In this document: piece by piece, positions 1-9,516 of the stretch
Position numbering within the stretch: the first letter of the stretch is position 1
How the letters are laid out: every line of letters begins with the position of its first letter
Origin: Thiodiazotropha sp040507225
GTDB taxonomy: Bacteria > Pseudomonadota > Gammaproteobacteria > Chromatiales > Chromatiaceae
NCBI GenBank assembly: GCA_040507225.1
Contig: JBEVVG010000002.1
Coordinates: 558,001 to 622,000 of the forward strand
Direction: 5' to 3'
DNA length: 64,000 nucleotides
Translations under genes and position numbers: made by a program
The notes under the pieces: model-generated
Database searches by the model: none
What the model saw: only the letters and a program-made list of their open reading frames with translations
What the model was told of the DNA's origin: nothing

Positions 1-2
1 AA

Positions 3-437
3 CTGTTGGGGGAGGGACGGCTCGAGAAGTGCCTGGACACGATGCTGCTGGAACCCTGGGAGAAGAACCGTTACACCCTGCATCTGCCAGGTCCCCAGTG
101 TGCCCACATCGGCAAGCCCATCTATCGGCTCAAGAGCAGCACCCGGTTCAAGAACTGGTGGTACGACTATCACATCAGCGAGATCGATCAGCGCACCTAC
201 GCCCTCTACCGGACGGTCTACTACAAGAACGGGATGAAGGTTAAGAGCGTCTCCATCGACTGGCAGTCCCTGGATCAGCCCGACCCGCGAATCGCCTATC
301 CCCGCTACATCTATGCTCTGTCCCACGAAGACGGCAAGGATAGCATGGTGTATGTCCCGCGCGGCACCATTTCCCTGAATGTGGATCTGGGCGATGAGTT
401 CTGGTCGGAACAGACCCTGGAGCACTATGAGCCCTGA
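3..437 (+). CDS. C-terminal fragment, probably DUF1329-like partner of the MMPL exporter
   Basis: The reading frame is open from the left edge of the window, so the 5' part of the gene lies outside; about 145 residues remain. The fragment is rich in Tyr, Trp and Arg and looks like the end of a beta-rich envelope protein (for example YDYHISEIDQRTYALYRTV). It lies 120 bases before an MMPL/RND exporter on the same strand. In gammaproteobacteria such exporters are often preceded by DUF1329 or LolA-like outer-membrane-associated proteins, and that context is the main reason for the call. The family is an inference; that the frame codes for protein is well supported by codon pattern and context. 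Confidence 0.5.
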   Translation: MLGEGRLEKCLDTMLLEPWEKNRYTLHLPGPQCAHIGKPIYRLKSSTRFKNWWYDYHISEIDQRTYALYRTVYYKNGMKVKSVSIDWQSLDQPDPRIAYPRYIYALSHEDGKDSMVYVPRGTISLNVDLGDEFWSEQTLEHYEP

Positions 438-557
438 GAGCCGGCCCTGTACGACCGCGGATCCCGGCGGGTCCTGCCCTCTGGTCCAGGAGTAAAGCAT
501 GCAAAGGAGTGTGACACCGGTCCGCGCCCGGTGCGGGAATGACGGGGTAGCTCTCCG

Positions 558-3437
558 GTGAGTACTTCGCGGCGGGACTATGCCTCGGATTATGCCCGAT
601 TCATGTTGCGCCACCGGCGGGTGATGATCCTGCTGCTGTTCGTTGCCACCCTGCTGGCCTCCCTGTTCCTCAATCAGATCAATTTGCGCAACGACCCCGA
701 TTCTCTGCTGCCGCTGAGCAATCCCTATATCGCTACCAATCTCTACAGCGACCACACCTATGGCATGGGCAACCTGATGGTCTGGGGCTTGACCGTGAAG
801 CAGGGGGATATCTACCAGCCCTGGTTCATTCGCATGGTGAATGAATTTTACCGTGATGTGAGTGCCTTGCCCTTCGCCAATGCGGACAAGTTCGTAGGCC
901 TGCCCTCACCCCGGTTGCGCAATCTCGGGATCTCGGTGGATGGCAGTCTGGATTTCCGCCGCCTGATGCCGGCCAGCGGCCTCTCGGACAATCCCCTGGA
1001 GGCGAAGGCCCAGCTGCATTTCCTGCGCGAGGGTCTGGAGAAGCACATCGTGCTGGAACCCCTGATGCTCTACTACCAGGATGCGCAGGGCAACAAGTGC
1101 GACATGACCAATGACCAGGGTCTGATCGACAACCGCACCGTACACCATGTGCATCGGGAGTGTCGGGCGACCGGTACCTTCATCATTGGGGATTTCTCCA
1201 ACGATCTGAAGGATCATCACCTGGATTGGATTGCCAGTTTGCGGACACTGATGCAGTCCTATGAGAACCGCTACGGGGACCGGGTGACCTTCTACCAGTC
1301 GGGTGAGCCCTACTTCCTCGCCTCGATGGTGGAGGAACTGTGGGACAAGGCCTGGCTGTTCGGCATCTCCCTGCTGATCATCCTGGTGATCCTCTGGTAC
1401 GAGTTCCGCCACTGGAGTTGCGCAGTGTTCCCCCTGCTGGGAGTCGGCATGACCATCGTGCTGACCCTGGGGTTGATGGGTTACACCCAGTTCAAGCTCA
1501 CCACCATGATGGCGCTCACCCCGATGCTGCTGCTGGCGATCGGTATCGGCCATGCGATGCAGATCACCCGGCGTTTCATGCAGGAGTTGAGTGCCCAGGG
1601 TGATCCTGAGCAGGCGGGCTTCGCCGCCATCCGCCATACGGTGGTACCGGCGGCGCTCTCCATCGGCACCGACCTGCATGGTTTTTTCGCCATCTCTTTC
1701 ATCGACATCTCGTTTTACAAGGCGTATGCCTATTTCGGCATCTTTGGCATGTCCACCCTGATTCTCACCACCACCACTCTGATCCCTCTGCTGATGGTGA
1801 GTTTCCCGCCGAAACTGCGTGAGCGTGAGACTGAGCGGGGCTGGGAACGGCGCATGGCGAACGGCATCACCCGGCTGTTGACCGGTCCCGGCAAGTGGCT
1901 ACCGGTCACCGCGGTGATCGTGATCTGGCTCGGCTCCGCCTACCTGGCGGAGTTGGACAAGGGTTTTTTCGCCCTGATGGCGGGGCAGGAGGGGCGTAAG
2001 GATCCGGAGGTCGCGCGAATCCAGGACGAATTCGACATCATGCCAGGGGTGGAAAAGGGCATCCACTACCCCCGTGCGGCCTACAAGGACCACTACCTGC
2101 TGGGAGTGCTGACGGGCGAAGGTGGCGAGGTCGAGGCGATCCGTCAGCTGGATGCCCTGTCCCGTATGATGCCCGGGGTGATCACCGCAAATATCGTGAT
2201 TCGCTCCAGGCAGGGCACCCTGCCGCCTTGCGGGATCGATGCCTGGGATCCCATGGGCCGGCGGGTCATTGGGCCGCAGCAGTGCTATGACGAGATGACC
2301 GATCCCCCGCAGGGGGTGTTCAACCGGGTCGAGGTGCTCAAGGCGCTGTCGGATTTCGAGGACTGGTTGCGCGGCCATCCGCACATCGGATTCACCTCCT
2401 CCTACGTGCAGTTCGTCAAGACCCTGAACATGATGTTCAATGCCCCCAGCGGCGAGCGTCCCACCGAACATATGAATCTCTACGCCATCCCCGACCGGGA
2501 ACATATGCTGAAGAACCGCTATGCCTACCGCATGGACCGTTTCGGCAACCTGCCGAATCCTCAGGAAACCGTGCCCTTCTATAACGGCATGCTGGTGACC
2601 GGAGCCGCCCCCGGTGAACTCGACGGGTTCGTCAACACCCGCACCTGGGACGAGGGTATCATCGTCGGTTTCGTCAATACCATGGATCCCAGGGAGACCC
2701 ATCAGACCATCCGTGACATCCAGGACTACCTGGCCGAGCATGCCAATGATGCGGGCATGTCGTTATTGCGTTTCGGGGTCCAGGCCGGTGAACAGGTGAC
2801 CGTGCCGGGGACCCGAAACAGCGCTGCCTCCACGGTGGAGGTGGCGGACTCTCTGCATGGGCGGGCCCCCGTGGGGGGCTTCCTGGGGGTCACCGAGGCG
2901 ACCCGTGATGTGGCTTTCAAGGAGTGGCTGAACGCTCCGGTGGCGACCTCCCTGACGGTCTTCATCATGACCTTGATCATGTTCCGATCCTGGATGGTGG
3001 CGCTGATCCTGATCAGTCTCTGCTTCATCACCCTGATGACCCAGTACGGCCTGGGTGCCTACATGACGACGGTGAAGGAGTGGTCAGCGAATCTGGCGTT
3101 CCATGTTCAGGTTGCCTTGAGCATCGCCATGGGTCTGGGTGTCGATTACGGGGTCTACATGGTCTCCCGGCTGCGCGAGGAGATGCGCGCCTCCGGCGAG
3201 AACTGGATCCAGGCCCTGCACACCACCCTGCATAATACCGGCTCGGCGATCATCCTCTCCATGGCGGTACTGCTCGGCAGTTTCATCCCCCTGATGAATA
3301 CCGAGCTGGCCAATCTCTGGTCGGTCAGCCTGTATATCTCGGAAGCCCTGATCATGGACGTGTTCATCGCCCTGCTGGTGCTGCCTCTGATGGTCTACTG
3401 GTTAAAGCCGGCGTTTGTCTTCGACCGGTTGCGCTGA
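558..3437 (+). CDS. RND superfamily (MMPL-type) exporter
   Basis: A 959-residue inner-membrane protein with the duplicated RND plan. There is one helix near residues 22-42, a large periplasmic loop to about 265, a helix bundle at about 266-420, a second large loop to about 795 and a final helix bundle. The second bundle carries GLGVDYGVYMVSRLREE, the usual MMPL signature with an Asp in the membrane; the matching segment of the first half reads IGIGHAMQITRRF. Members use the proton gradient to move lipids, hopanoids or other hydrophobic molecules; the substrate here cannot be told. The start is GTG. It ends 21 bases from the convergent xerC. Confidence 0.85.
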   Translation: MSTSRRDYASDYARFMLRHRRVMILLLFVATLLASLFLNQINLRNDPDSLLPLSNPYIATNLYSDHTYGMGNLMVWGLTVKQGDIYQPWFIRMVNEFYRDVSALPFANADKFVGLPSPRLRNLGISVDGSLDFRRLMPASGLSDNPLEAKAQLHFLREGLEKHIVLEPLMLYYQDAQGNKCDMTNDQGLIDNRTVHHVHRECRATGTFIIGDFSNDLKDHHLDWIASLRTLMQSYENRYGDRVTFYQSGEPYFLASMVEELWDKAWLFGISLLIILVILWYEFRHWSCAVFPLLGVGMTIVLTLGLMGYTQFKLTTMMALTPMLLLAIGIGHAMQITRRFMQELSAQGDPEQAGFAAIRHTVVPAALSIGTDLHGFFAISFIDISFYKAYAYFGIFGMSTLILTTTTLIPLLMVSFPPKLRERETERGWERRMANGITRLLTGPGKWLPVTAVIVIWLGSAYLAELDKGFFALMAGQEGRKDPEVARIQDEFDIMPGVEKGIHYPRAAYKDHYLLGVLTGEGGEVEAIRQLDALSRMMPGVITANIVIRSRQGTLPPCGIDAWDPMGRRVIGPQQCYDEMTDPPQGVFNRVEVLKALSDFEDWLRGHPHIGFTSSYVQFVKTLNMMFNAPSGERPTEHMNLYAIPDREHMLKNRYAYRMDRFGNLPNPQETVPFYNGMLVTGAAPGELDGFVNTRTWDEGIIVGFVNTMDPRETHQTIRDIQDYLAEHANDAGMSLLRFGVQAGEQVTVPGTRNSAASTVEVADSLHGRAPVGGFLGVTEATRDVAFKEWLNAPVATSLTVFIMTLIMFRSWMVALILISLCFITLMTQYGLGAYMTTVKEWSANLAFHVQVALSIAMGLGVDYGVYMVSRLREEMRASGENWIQALHTTLHNTGSAIILSMAVLLGSFIPLMNTELANLWSVSLYISEALIMDVFIALLVLPLMVYWLKPAFVFDRLR

Positions 3438-3458
3438 GCAACGCCCGACGGCAACGAC

Positions 3459-4379
3459 TTACTTCTTGCGCCTGGCCCGGGGATGGGCCTTGTCATACAC
3501 CTCGGCGAGGTGCTGAAAGTCGAGGTGGGTGTAGATCTGGGTGGTGCTGATGTTGGCGTGTCCCAGCAGTTCCTGAACCGCCCGCAGGTCACCGGAGGAT
3601 TCCAGCAGGTGGGTGGCGAAAGAGTGGCGCAACAGGTGCGGGTGGACGTTGCGGGGTGTGCCCTGGCGCACCGACCAGTCGTGTAACTGTTTCTGAATGG
3701 TGGAGCGACTGATGCGTCTGCCGCGCACGCCGACGAACAGGGCGGGTTCATCCGCGGCCGCCAGTTCCCGCCGCACCGCCAGCCAGTGTTGGATCGCTTC
3801 CCGGGCCTGGGTGCCCACAGGCACCAGACGGGTCTTGTTACCCTTGCCGGTCACCTCCACCATCTGTTCCCGCAGGTCGATCTGACCGATATCCAGACTG
3901 ATCAGTTCCGCCAGCCGCAGACCGGATGAATAGAACAGTTCCATGATCGCCCGGTCGCGTAGCGAGAGGGTGTCGGTGGCCTCGATGTCGAGGAGTTGCC
4001 CGATCTGGTCCGCGTCCAGGGTGACCGGCAGTTTGCGGCGTATCTTGGGAGCGCGGACTCCCAGGGCCGGGTTGGCCTGGGCGAGATTTTCGCGGATCAG
4101 GTAGTGGTACAGCGCGCGCAGGCTGGAGAGTTCCCGATGCAGGCTTTTCGGTGACATGCCCTGGCGATGCCGTTGCGCAATGTAGTGACGTATCTGGTCC
4201 TGGCTCAGCGCCGTCCAGTCGTCGATGGCGTGCTGGTTGAGCCACTCAAGGGCTGCCTGCAGATCCCGGGCATAGCTTTCCCGGGTGTGGGGAGAGAGTC
4301 GCCGCTCATGGGTCAGGTATTCAAGAAAGCGGTCGAGTCGGGCTTGAAGTTTGTCAGGCTGTATCGAATGGCTGTGCAT
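3459..4379 (-). CDS. xerC: Tyrosine recombinase XerC
   Basis: XerC works with XerD at the chromosomal dif site to resolve dimers before division. The 306-residue length is typical. The N-terminal SAM-like DNA-binding domain covers about residues 10-95. The catalytic residues can be seen: Arg155 in SSGLRLAEL, the Lys of TGKGNK near 179, His248 and Arg251 in HLLRHSF, His274 in LLGHANIS and the nucleophile Tyr283 in IYTHLD. It is the last gene of a minus-strand run dapF, DUF484, xerC, an order common in gammaproteobacteria that supports XerC over XerD. The gap to the DUF484 gene is 36 bases, so they are probably co-transcribed. Confidence 0.95.
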   Translation of the reverse strand: MHSHSIQPDKLQARLDRFLEYLTHERRLSPHTRESYARDLQAALEWLNQHAIDDWTALSQDQIRHYIAQRHRQGMSPKSLHRELSSLRALYHYLIRENLAQANPALGVRAPKIRRKLPVTLDADQIGQLLDIEATDTLSLRDRAIMELFYSSGLRLAELISLDIGQIDLREQMVEVTGKGNKTRLVPVGTQAREAIQHWLAVRRELAAADEPALFVGVRGRRISRSTIQKQLHDWSVRQGTPRNVHPHLLRHSFATHLLESSGDLRAVQELLGHANISTTQIYTHLDFQHLAEVYDKAHPRARRKK

Positions 4380-4415
4380 AGCGGCGGGCTGCCCTTTATC
4401 GACAGGATCCGCGTT

Positions 4416-5111
4416 TCAGATACCCGGCAGCGAGACCGCCTGCAGGGTGCGGCTTATGATCTGCCCCAGGCGGGTCAGAAATTCGGTGCCATGGTCCGGT
4501 GCGAAGCGCTGAGGATCGCGGCTGCCGATCGCCAGCAGACCGAGTACCCCTTCACTCTTGAGTGGGATCAGTGCGGTTGAGGCGATGTGGTAACCCTCGG
4601 CGCCGAACACGTAATCCAGCTGATGCTGATCCATCGGTCCGCAGATCGGGCTGTTCTGGTTGAAAAAGGCCTCGAAGCGGGCCGTTTGCTCGTCCAGGCC
4701 ATTGCGTTCGGGTTCATCGAACAGGCTGGGGGAGAAGAGTCTCAGTTCCACCGCGTCAGCCTTGAAATCGTCGTGCAGTTCGTCTTCGAGGGCATTGATC
4801 ACCTCTTCGAAGGTGGCGGCATCGATCAGTTCCAGGGTCAGGCGATGCATGCGTTGCTGCAGGGTGTCGTTGTTGCGCGCCACCTCGACGAGTTCGCCCA
4901 GTTGTTGCTGGCTGTCGCGCAGCTGGCTGCGCAGGGCGTCCACCTGGCGTTCGATGAGGGATACCGCGGCGCCGCTCTGGTGAGGGATCTCGAGCAGGGC
5001 GAGCAGGTTGGGATGACGTGTCAGGAAGTCCGGATGGTCGGTGAGATATTCCGCGACCACGCGTTCGATCTCACGGTCTTCGAGGGTGCCGTTGGGGGCT
5101 TTCTGGGTCAT
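4416..5111 (-). CDS. DUF484 family protein (GAF-like fold)
   Basis: A 231-residue soluble protein. The N-terminal half begins with the family's helical region (VVAEYLTDHPDFLTRHP), followed by a coiled segment near residues 50-85 and a GAF-like domain with LIPLKSEGVLGLLAIGSRDP near 180-200. DUF484 proteins have no settled function; they sit between dapF and xerC in many gammaproteobacteria, exactly as here. The start overlaps the end of dapF by 4 bases, so translation is likely coupled. No catalytic residues are evident. Confidence 0.9.
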   Translation of the reverse strand: MTQKAPNGTLEDREIERVVAEYLTDHPDFLTRHPNLLALLEIPHQSGAAVSLIERQVDALRSQLRDSQQQLGELVEVARNNDTLQQRMHRLTLELIDAATFEEVINALEDELHDDFKADAVELRLFSPSLFDEPERNGLDEQTARFEAFFNQNSPICGPMDQHQLDYVFGAEGYHIASTALIPLKSEGVLGLLAIGSRDPQRFAPDHGTEFLTRLGQIISRTLQAVSLPGI

Positions 5112-5938
5112 AGCTCAATGGTTCCTTGAAACACGGTTTGCGCGGGACCGCTCATGAGTACGGAATGGCCCTCTCCAGGCCACTTTATCACAAGATCTCC
5201 ACCGCGTAGATGGGCGGTCACCGTCTCATCGAGCAGTCCAAGCTGGCGTCCCGCAACCACTGCGGCACAGGCGCCGCTACCGCAGGCGAGAGTCTCTCCG
5301 GTACCCCTCTCAAACACCCGCAGACGGATCTCCCCCGGGTTGATAATCTGCATGAAACCGACGTTTACCCGGTCGGGAAAGCGCGGATGATTTTCGATCT
5401 GTGGACCCAGTTCCTGCACCGCAGCCCGGTCCACATCGTCCACCACCAGCACCGCGTGGGGATTGCCCATGGAAAGGCTGCTGACGGTCAACTGTTCAGC
5501 GTTGACCTCCAGAGGGTAGGTGGCGGCGCGTTGCGGCGCATCGAACGGGATCTGCCCGGGTTCGAAACGGGGTGCTCCCATGTCCACCTCGATTTCCCCG
5601 GAAGTCAGGGCGCGCAACTCGATCAGTCCTCCCGGGGTGGTGACCCGCAGTACCGGTTTGTCGCTCAGACCCTGCTCATGCACGAAGCGCACGAAACAGC
5701 GTGCGCCGTTGCCGCAGGCGCCCGCATCGGAACCATCGGCATTGATGATGCGGTAGTGAAAGTCGGTGCCGCTCTGGTGCGGGGGCTCCACCAGCAGGAT
5801 CTGGTCACAACCCACGCCGAAGCGGCGGTCGGCGAGAAGCCGGCAACGCTCCGGGTCGAGCCGAACCGACTGGCGGACCCCGTCGATGACCACGAAATCG
5901 TTACCCGCGCCGTGCATTTTTGTGAATGCCAATTTCAT
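5108..5938 (-). CDS. dapF: Diaminopimelate epimerase
   Basis: DapF converts LL- to meso-diaminopimelate in the lysine and peptidoglycan pathway in the cytoplasm. The 276-residue product starts MKLAFTKMHGAGNDFVVID, the family's N-terminal signature. The two catalytic cysteines are in GACGNGARC and ACGSGACA. A longer in-frame extension upstream exists, but the ATG at 5938 gives the standard length and overlaps the stop of lptM in an ATGA, so the extension is not real. It is followed by the DUF484 gene and xerC. lysA, which normally lies between lptM and dapF, is absent here. Confidence 0.97.
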   Translation of the reverse strand: MKLAFTKMHGAGNDFVVIDGVRQSVRLDPERCRLLADRRFGVGCDQILLVEPPHQSGTDFHYRIINADGSDAGACGNGARCFVRFVHEQGLSDKPVLRVTTPGGLIELRALTSGEIEVDMGAPRFEPGQIPFDAPQRAATYPLEVNAEQLTVSSLSMGNPHAVLVVDDVDRAAVQELGPQIENHPRFPDRVNVGFMQIINPGEIRLRVFERGTGETLACGSGACAAVVAGRQLGLLDETVTAHLRGGDLVIKWPGEGHSVLMSGPAQTVFQGTIEL

Positions 5939-6063
5939 CGCGGGGCAGCCTGCGCAACGCTGGGGGACAACGCCTGAGGGTGTTTCAGAGGTCCCTTCTG
6001 GCCGCAGCCGGTGAGGACCAGGCTGAGCAGGATGATCGGCAGCAGCTGTTTGAAGTTTCTCAT
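5935..6063 (-). CDS. lptM: Small lipoprotein LptM (YifL family)
   Basis: A 42-residue lipoprotein. The sequence begins MRNFKQLLPIILLSLVLTGC, with a basic N-terminus, hydrophobic stretch and lipobox LTGC (Cys20), followed by GQKGPLKHP, the hallmark of the LptM/YifL family. LptM helps mature the LptD outer-membrane LPS translocon by mimicking LPS binding. Its stop overlaps the dapF start (ATGA), so the two are translationally coupled. It starts 21 bases after the YfhO-like gene. The family position next to dapF is conserved in gammaproteobacteria. Confidence 0.88.
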   Translation of the reverse strand: MRNFKQLLPIILLSLVLTGCGQKGPLKHPQALSPSVAQAAPR

Positions 6064-6084
6064 GCGAAAGATGATGACCCTGGA

Positions 6085-8547
6085 TCAGGAGGCGTCCCGC
6101 CAACGATATGCCAGGTACAGGGTAACCAGCAAGCTGAGCAGGCTCAAGGCCCCGAGCCCGTAGAGCCAGTAGGGTTCGTAACGATAGGTCACCCGGTCGC
6201 CCGGCTTGACGGACACCGCGGGCAGCATCCCCATGAAGCCGCTCAATCCGGCCGGTTTACCATTGATGTAGGCATGCCATTGGGGATACAGACGGATCGG
6301 CAGAACCACCCAGGCATGCTGCCGGCCGGTATACTCGACCTGTACCTCGGTGGGGCTGTGGTTGAGCAGGCGCACGGCTGTGTAGTCCGGGCGCAGTTGA
6401 GGGTCCAGCGCGGACAGCGCGTATCCACTGCCGGTAACCCGCAGGTTTTCGATCAGTGCGAGATTGTCCTCGAGGTGATGTTCGACGAAATACCCCGGGA
6501 AGGTGATTCGGTGGTACAGCTTCACCGCCACCTGGGCATAGTAGGGATCGCCCTCCCGTTCGATGCGCACTCCACCGGGCTTGATCGGGTAGACCCAGAC
6601 ACTGAGCTTGCCATCCTGATCCGAGGGAAGCGCATGAACCTCGAGGCGGTTGTTGCCGCTGCCGAGTTCTACCGGCTGGGGAAACGGGAATGCCACCCAT
6701 TGGTTGTCCTGGATCTCCGCGGCATCCACGCTCGCGCTTCCAACCAGCTGGTCATCGTGAAACAGCTCCACTCTCACATCGGTGTAGGCCTGGGGCCTGG
6801 AATAGGTCGCCATGAGCAGTTTCAATCCGTCGATCTGCATCGCGTGAGGCAGGGGAAAATGCTGAACCAGGGGATGTTCCGGGGTGATCAGCGGGGAGGG
6901 CACATGCCGTTCGCCGGTCGTCGCCAGCAGGGTATTCACACGTCCGGTATCGGAACGGGCGGCAGCGCACAGCAGGTAGCGGATGCCGAGCAGTTCCATG
7001 GTGTTGGCGTCGGTGCGTACGTTGGCGCAATCGAGCATTGCAGCGGTTTTCGTCACATGCCCGCCGGGCACCAGTTCGGCATCCAGCACTGCCTTCTCCG
7101 CACGGGTCTTGAAACCGTGAGCAAACCACTCCGGCAGGCCGTAGTTGGTGAGCGTGCCTGATATCAGGTAGACCCGGTCGGCGAGGATGCTTTGCAGGGG
7201 CTCCAGGTGTTTCTTCACATATCCGATGGTAGGGGTTGTCGGCAGGAAGGTGGCGGACGGAACCGGGCCGTTGAAGGCCTGGAACAGGTTTCGCATGTCG
7301 ACGAACTGGACCGCGATCAGCAGGCTCACCAGCAGGGTGGGCGCCATTCTGAGGTCGCGCCAGGCGGGAATTCGAACCCAGCGGCTGATGATTTCGGCGG
7401 AAATCACCGCGAAGCCCAGGGCCAGGAGGATGGTCATGCGGCTCCAACTGTTGCTGTCGAAGGTGGGGATCGCCCAGACGATCTTCCTGGGCAGCAGGCC
7501 GAAGGCGATTGAGACGGTCATGGCGAGCACCAGCAGGGCGAACACCAGGTTCCGGCTGGCGCGACCTCGAAACAGCTGGATTGCCCCTGCAAGCAGAAAC
7601 AGCAGCGGCAGGATGCCGACATAGAAGGTCTGTTCGACGCTTGGCATGCGCGCCTGAATGGGAAACACGAAGCGGATGAAGTCCAGAAGTTCCAGCGGCG
7701 TATCACCCCGTTGGGCTCGCAGTTCCATGGCCTTGGTCGCCTGCAGCATCTCGTAGAGGGAATGGATGGAGAAGGCGCTGATGAGGAACGCCAGGATGCC
7801 GAACAGAGACAGTACCAAGGCACACTTCAGCACCGTTCGCAGTCCCTCGGACCAGGGGGCGTAAACCAGGGAGAAAATGACCAGCGCCATGAGGGCGTAG
7901 ACCGTGACCGTGGGAAAACCACCCAGCACCATGAATGCGGTGACAAGGGTCAGCCCGGGGAGGTAGATCCGCCTGCGGGTGGTCAGATAGCCGTGCACGC
8001 AGAGGAACACCCAGGGGATCCAGATGCTGCTGGTGATGTGGGCCCAGAAGAACCAGGCGGCGTGAAATCCGTTGAAGGCGAACACCAGTGCGCCGAAGGT
8101 GGCGGCCAGGCGGTTGCGGGTCAGGGCAAACAGCAGCAGATAGGCGCCGAATCCGGCGATCAGCAGGTTGCTCAGCAGGGCAAAATAGTAGCCGGTGGCA
8201 TCATCCCCGATCGCGGCGAACACCCCGAACGCAGGGGTCAAGATCGCCGCCGGCAGCCACTGCAGGCCGGGTATGCCGTTGACCGGGTAGGGATTCCAGA
8301 TCGGCAGCTCGCCATTGCGTAGAGCACGTTTGGCCTGAATCCAGCGCGGCAGGCGGGCGTCGAGCATGTCCGAGCGATTGGGATGACGGGTCTGCAGATC
8401 GAAGTTCAGATTCTGCCAGCCTGGGTAGTTGACCAGGATATCCGTGGGGGCCACGGTTTCACCCTTGAACGGGTTGGCGCCCATGATCAGCACCGAACAG
8501 ACCAGGATCACCAGATAGGGCAGACCGCGCAGGGTGAGGGATCTCAT
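6085..8547 (-). CDS. YfhO-like multi-spanning membrane protein (GT-C type)
   Basis: An 820-residue integral membrane protein. About a dozen hydrophobic helices occupy residues 10-430, followed by a long extracytoplasmic beta-rich region of about 370 residues and a last helix near 790-815. This plan matches the YfhO family, thought to be GT-C glycosyltransferases that add sugars from lipid carriers to envelope polymers. The early loop contains NGIPGLQWLPAAI and ALVFAFNGFHAAWFFWAH, typical of the family. The start codon overlaps the stop of the preceding LPG-synthase-TM gene (ATGA), so it belongs to the glycan operon that begins at 11888. The donor and acceptor are unknown. Confidence 0.7.
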   Translation of the reverse strand: MRSLTLRGLPYLVILVCSVLIMGANPFKGETVAPTDILVNYPGWQNLNFDLQTRHPNRSDMLDARLPRWIQAKRALRNGELPIWNPYPVNGIPGLQWLPAAILTPAFGVFAAIGDDATGYYFALLSNLLIAGFGAYLLLFALTRNRLAATFGALVFAFNGFHAAWFFWAHITSSIWIPWVFLCVHGYLTTRRRIYLPGLTLVTAFMVLGGFPTVTVYALMALVIFSLVYAPWSEGLRTVLKCALVLSLFGILAFLISAFSIHSLYEMLQATKAMELRAQRGDTPLELLDFIRFVFPIQARMPSVEQTFYVGILPLLFLLAGAIQLFRGRASRNLVFALLVLAMTVSIAFGLLPRKIVWAIPTFDSNSWSRMTILLALGFAVISAEIISRWVRIPAWRDLRMAPTLLVSLLIAVQFVDMRNLFQAFNGPVPSATFLPTTPTIGYVKKHLEPLQSILADRVYLISGTLTNYGLPEWFAHGFKTRAEKAVLDAELVPGGHVTKTAAMLDCANVRTDANTMELLGIRYLLCAAARSDTGRVNTLLATTGERHVPSPLITPEHPLVQHFPLPHAMQIDGLKLLMATYSRPQAYTDVRVELFHDDQLVGSASVDAAEIQDNQWVAFPFPQPVELGSGNNRLEVHALPSDQDGKLSVWVYPIKPGGVRIEREGDPYYAQVAVKLYHRITFPGYFVEHHLEDNLALIENLRVTGSGYALSALDPQLRPDYTAVRLLNHSPTEVQVEYTGRQHAWVVLPIRLYPQWHAYINGKPAGLSGFMGMLPAVSVKPGDRVTYRYEPYWLYGLGALSLLSLLVTLYLAYRWRDAS

Positions 8548-9461
8548 GGATGCACATTCTCCTCTCGGCGCTTATGCGGTCTCAAGCCGATGAAAGCGAC
8601 CAGCAGAATCTCCGCAAGGATATAGCCTAGCCGGTTGAGGGTGGCCAGCACCACCGCCGAGCCGGTGTCGACAAATGGCAGCAGTCCGGTCACCAGCACC
8701 GCCTCTCGGATGCCGATTCCCGCCGGGGCGAAGGGCACCACGAAGCCAACCGCGTAGCTCAGCGCATACAGGCCGGCGATGTAAAGAAAACCGGGTGGCG
8801 CCTCCAGGATCGGCAGCAGGGTGATCCAGAAGGAAAACCCGAGGCACAGCCACAGCAGAACCACGACGAAGAGGATTTCCCGGTCGTAGCGATATGCCCG
8901 GGCGTAGTCGCGCAGGGGTTCGTGCCAGAGGATCAACAGCGACAGCAGGATCAGTCCTGTACCACCCAGGGTGGCGGGGTGGGTGAGGTAGTCCGGCAGC
9001 TGACCGGCCAGCTCGCCGATCAGCGCCCGCTGGGTGATCAGCACCAGTAGCAGGCCAATGAGAAAGGCGCTGAACACCACCCAGAAGGTTTCCAGCAACA
9101 GGGTGTCCTTGATGGTTTTGTTGCTCAGGCCCCTCTCCCGGTATACCGCGATACGTCCGAGGAACTGCCACACCGAGCCCGGGATGTACTTGCCCAGCTG
9201 GGTGAGGTTGTAGATCCTGAAACAGTCCGTGTAACTGAAACGGACGCCAAAGCGCGCCAGGGCGCGGTGCATCACCTCGGCAAGCAGGAGTTTCGCCACC
9301 AGGATAGCGCCGAAAGCGAGTGCCAGGTTCGCCAGCGGCAGGCGGCTCAAAACTGAGGCGGCGGTGCCGAGGTTGCGGTAGAGAAACAGGCTGATGAACA
9401 CCAGCACCAGCACCCACCAGAGGGATTTCAGCAGGGTCTTGGTTCCTGCGCTCATACGCAT
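8544..9461 (-). CDS. Lysylphosphatidylglycerol synthase TM-domain family protein
   Basis: A 305-residue membrane protein with about eight helices and no catalytic C-terminal domain. The segment QLGKYIPGSVWQFLGRIAVY near residues 88-108 is characteristic of the LPG-synthase TM (UPF0104/AglD-like) family. The loop FVVPFAPAGIGIREAVL near 240-256 is the second signature. Stand-alone members are often encoded with glycosyltransferases and are suspected lipid-linked-sugar flippases or partners of GTs. It overlaps the YfhO-like gene by 4 bases and follows the pyruvyl transferase by 55 bases. A role in glycan assembly is inferred from this neighbourhood. Confidence 0.8.
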   Translation of the reverse strand: MRMSAGTKTLLKSLWWVLVLVFISLFLYRNLGTAASVLSRLPLANLALAFGAILVAKLLLAEVMHRALARFGVRFSYTDCFRIYNLTQLGKYIPGSVWQFLGRIAVYRERGLSNKTIKDTLLLETFWVVFSAFLIGLLLVLITQRALIGELAGQLPDYLTHPATLGGTGLILLSLLILWHEPLRDYARAYRYDREILFVVVLLWLCLGFSFWITLLPILEAPPGFLYIAGLYALSYAVGFVVPFAPAGIGIREAVLVTGLLPFVDTGSAVVLATLNRLGYILAEILLVAFIGLRPHKRREENVHP

Positions 9462-9516
9462 TCCACCCGGTTGTGGCGGGGCTTCGATACGCGCCTGAGG
9501 TCAGCGGCTGAAGCCA

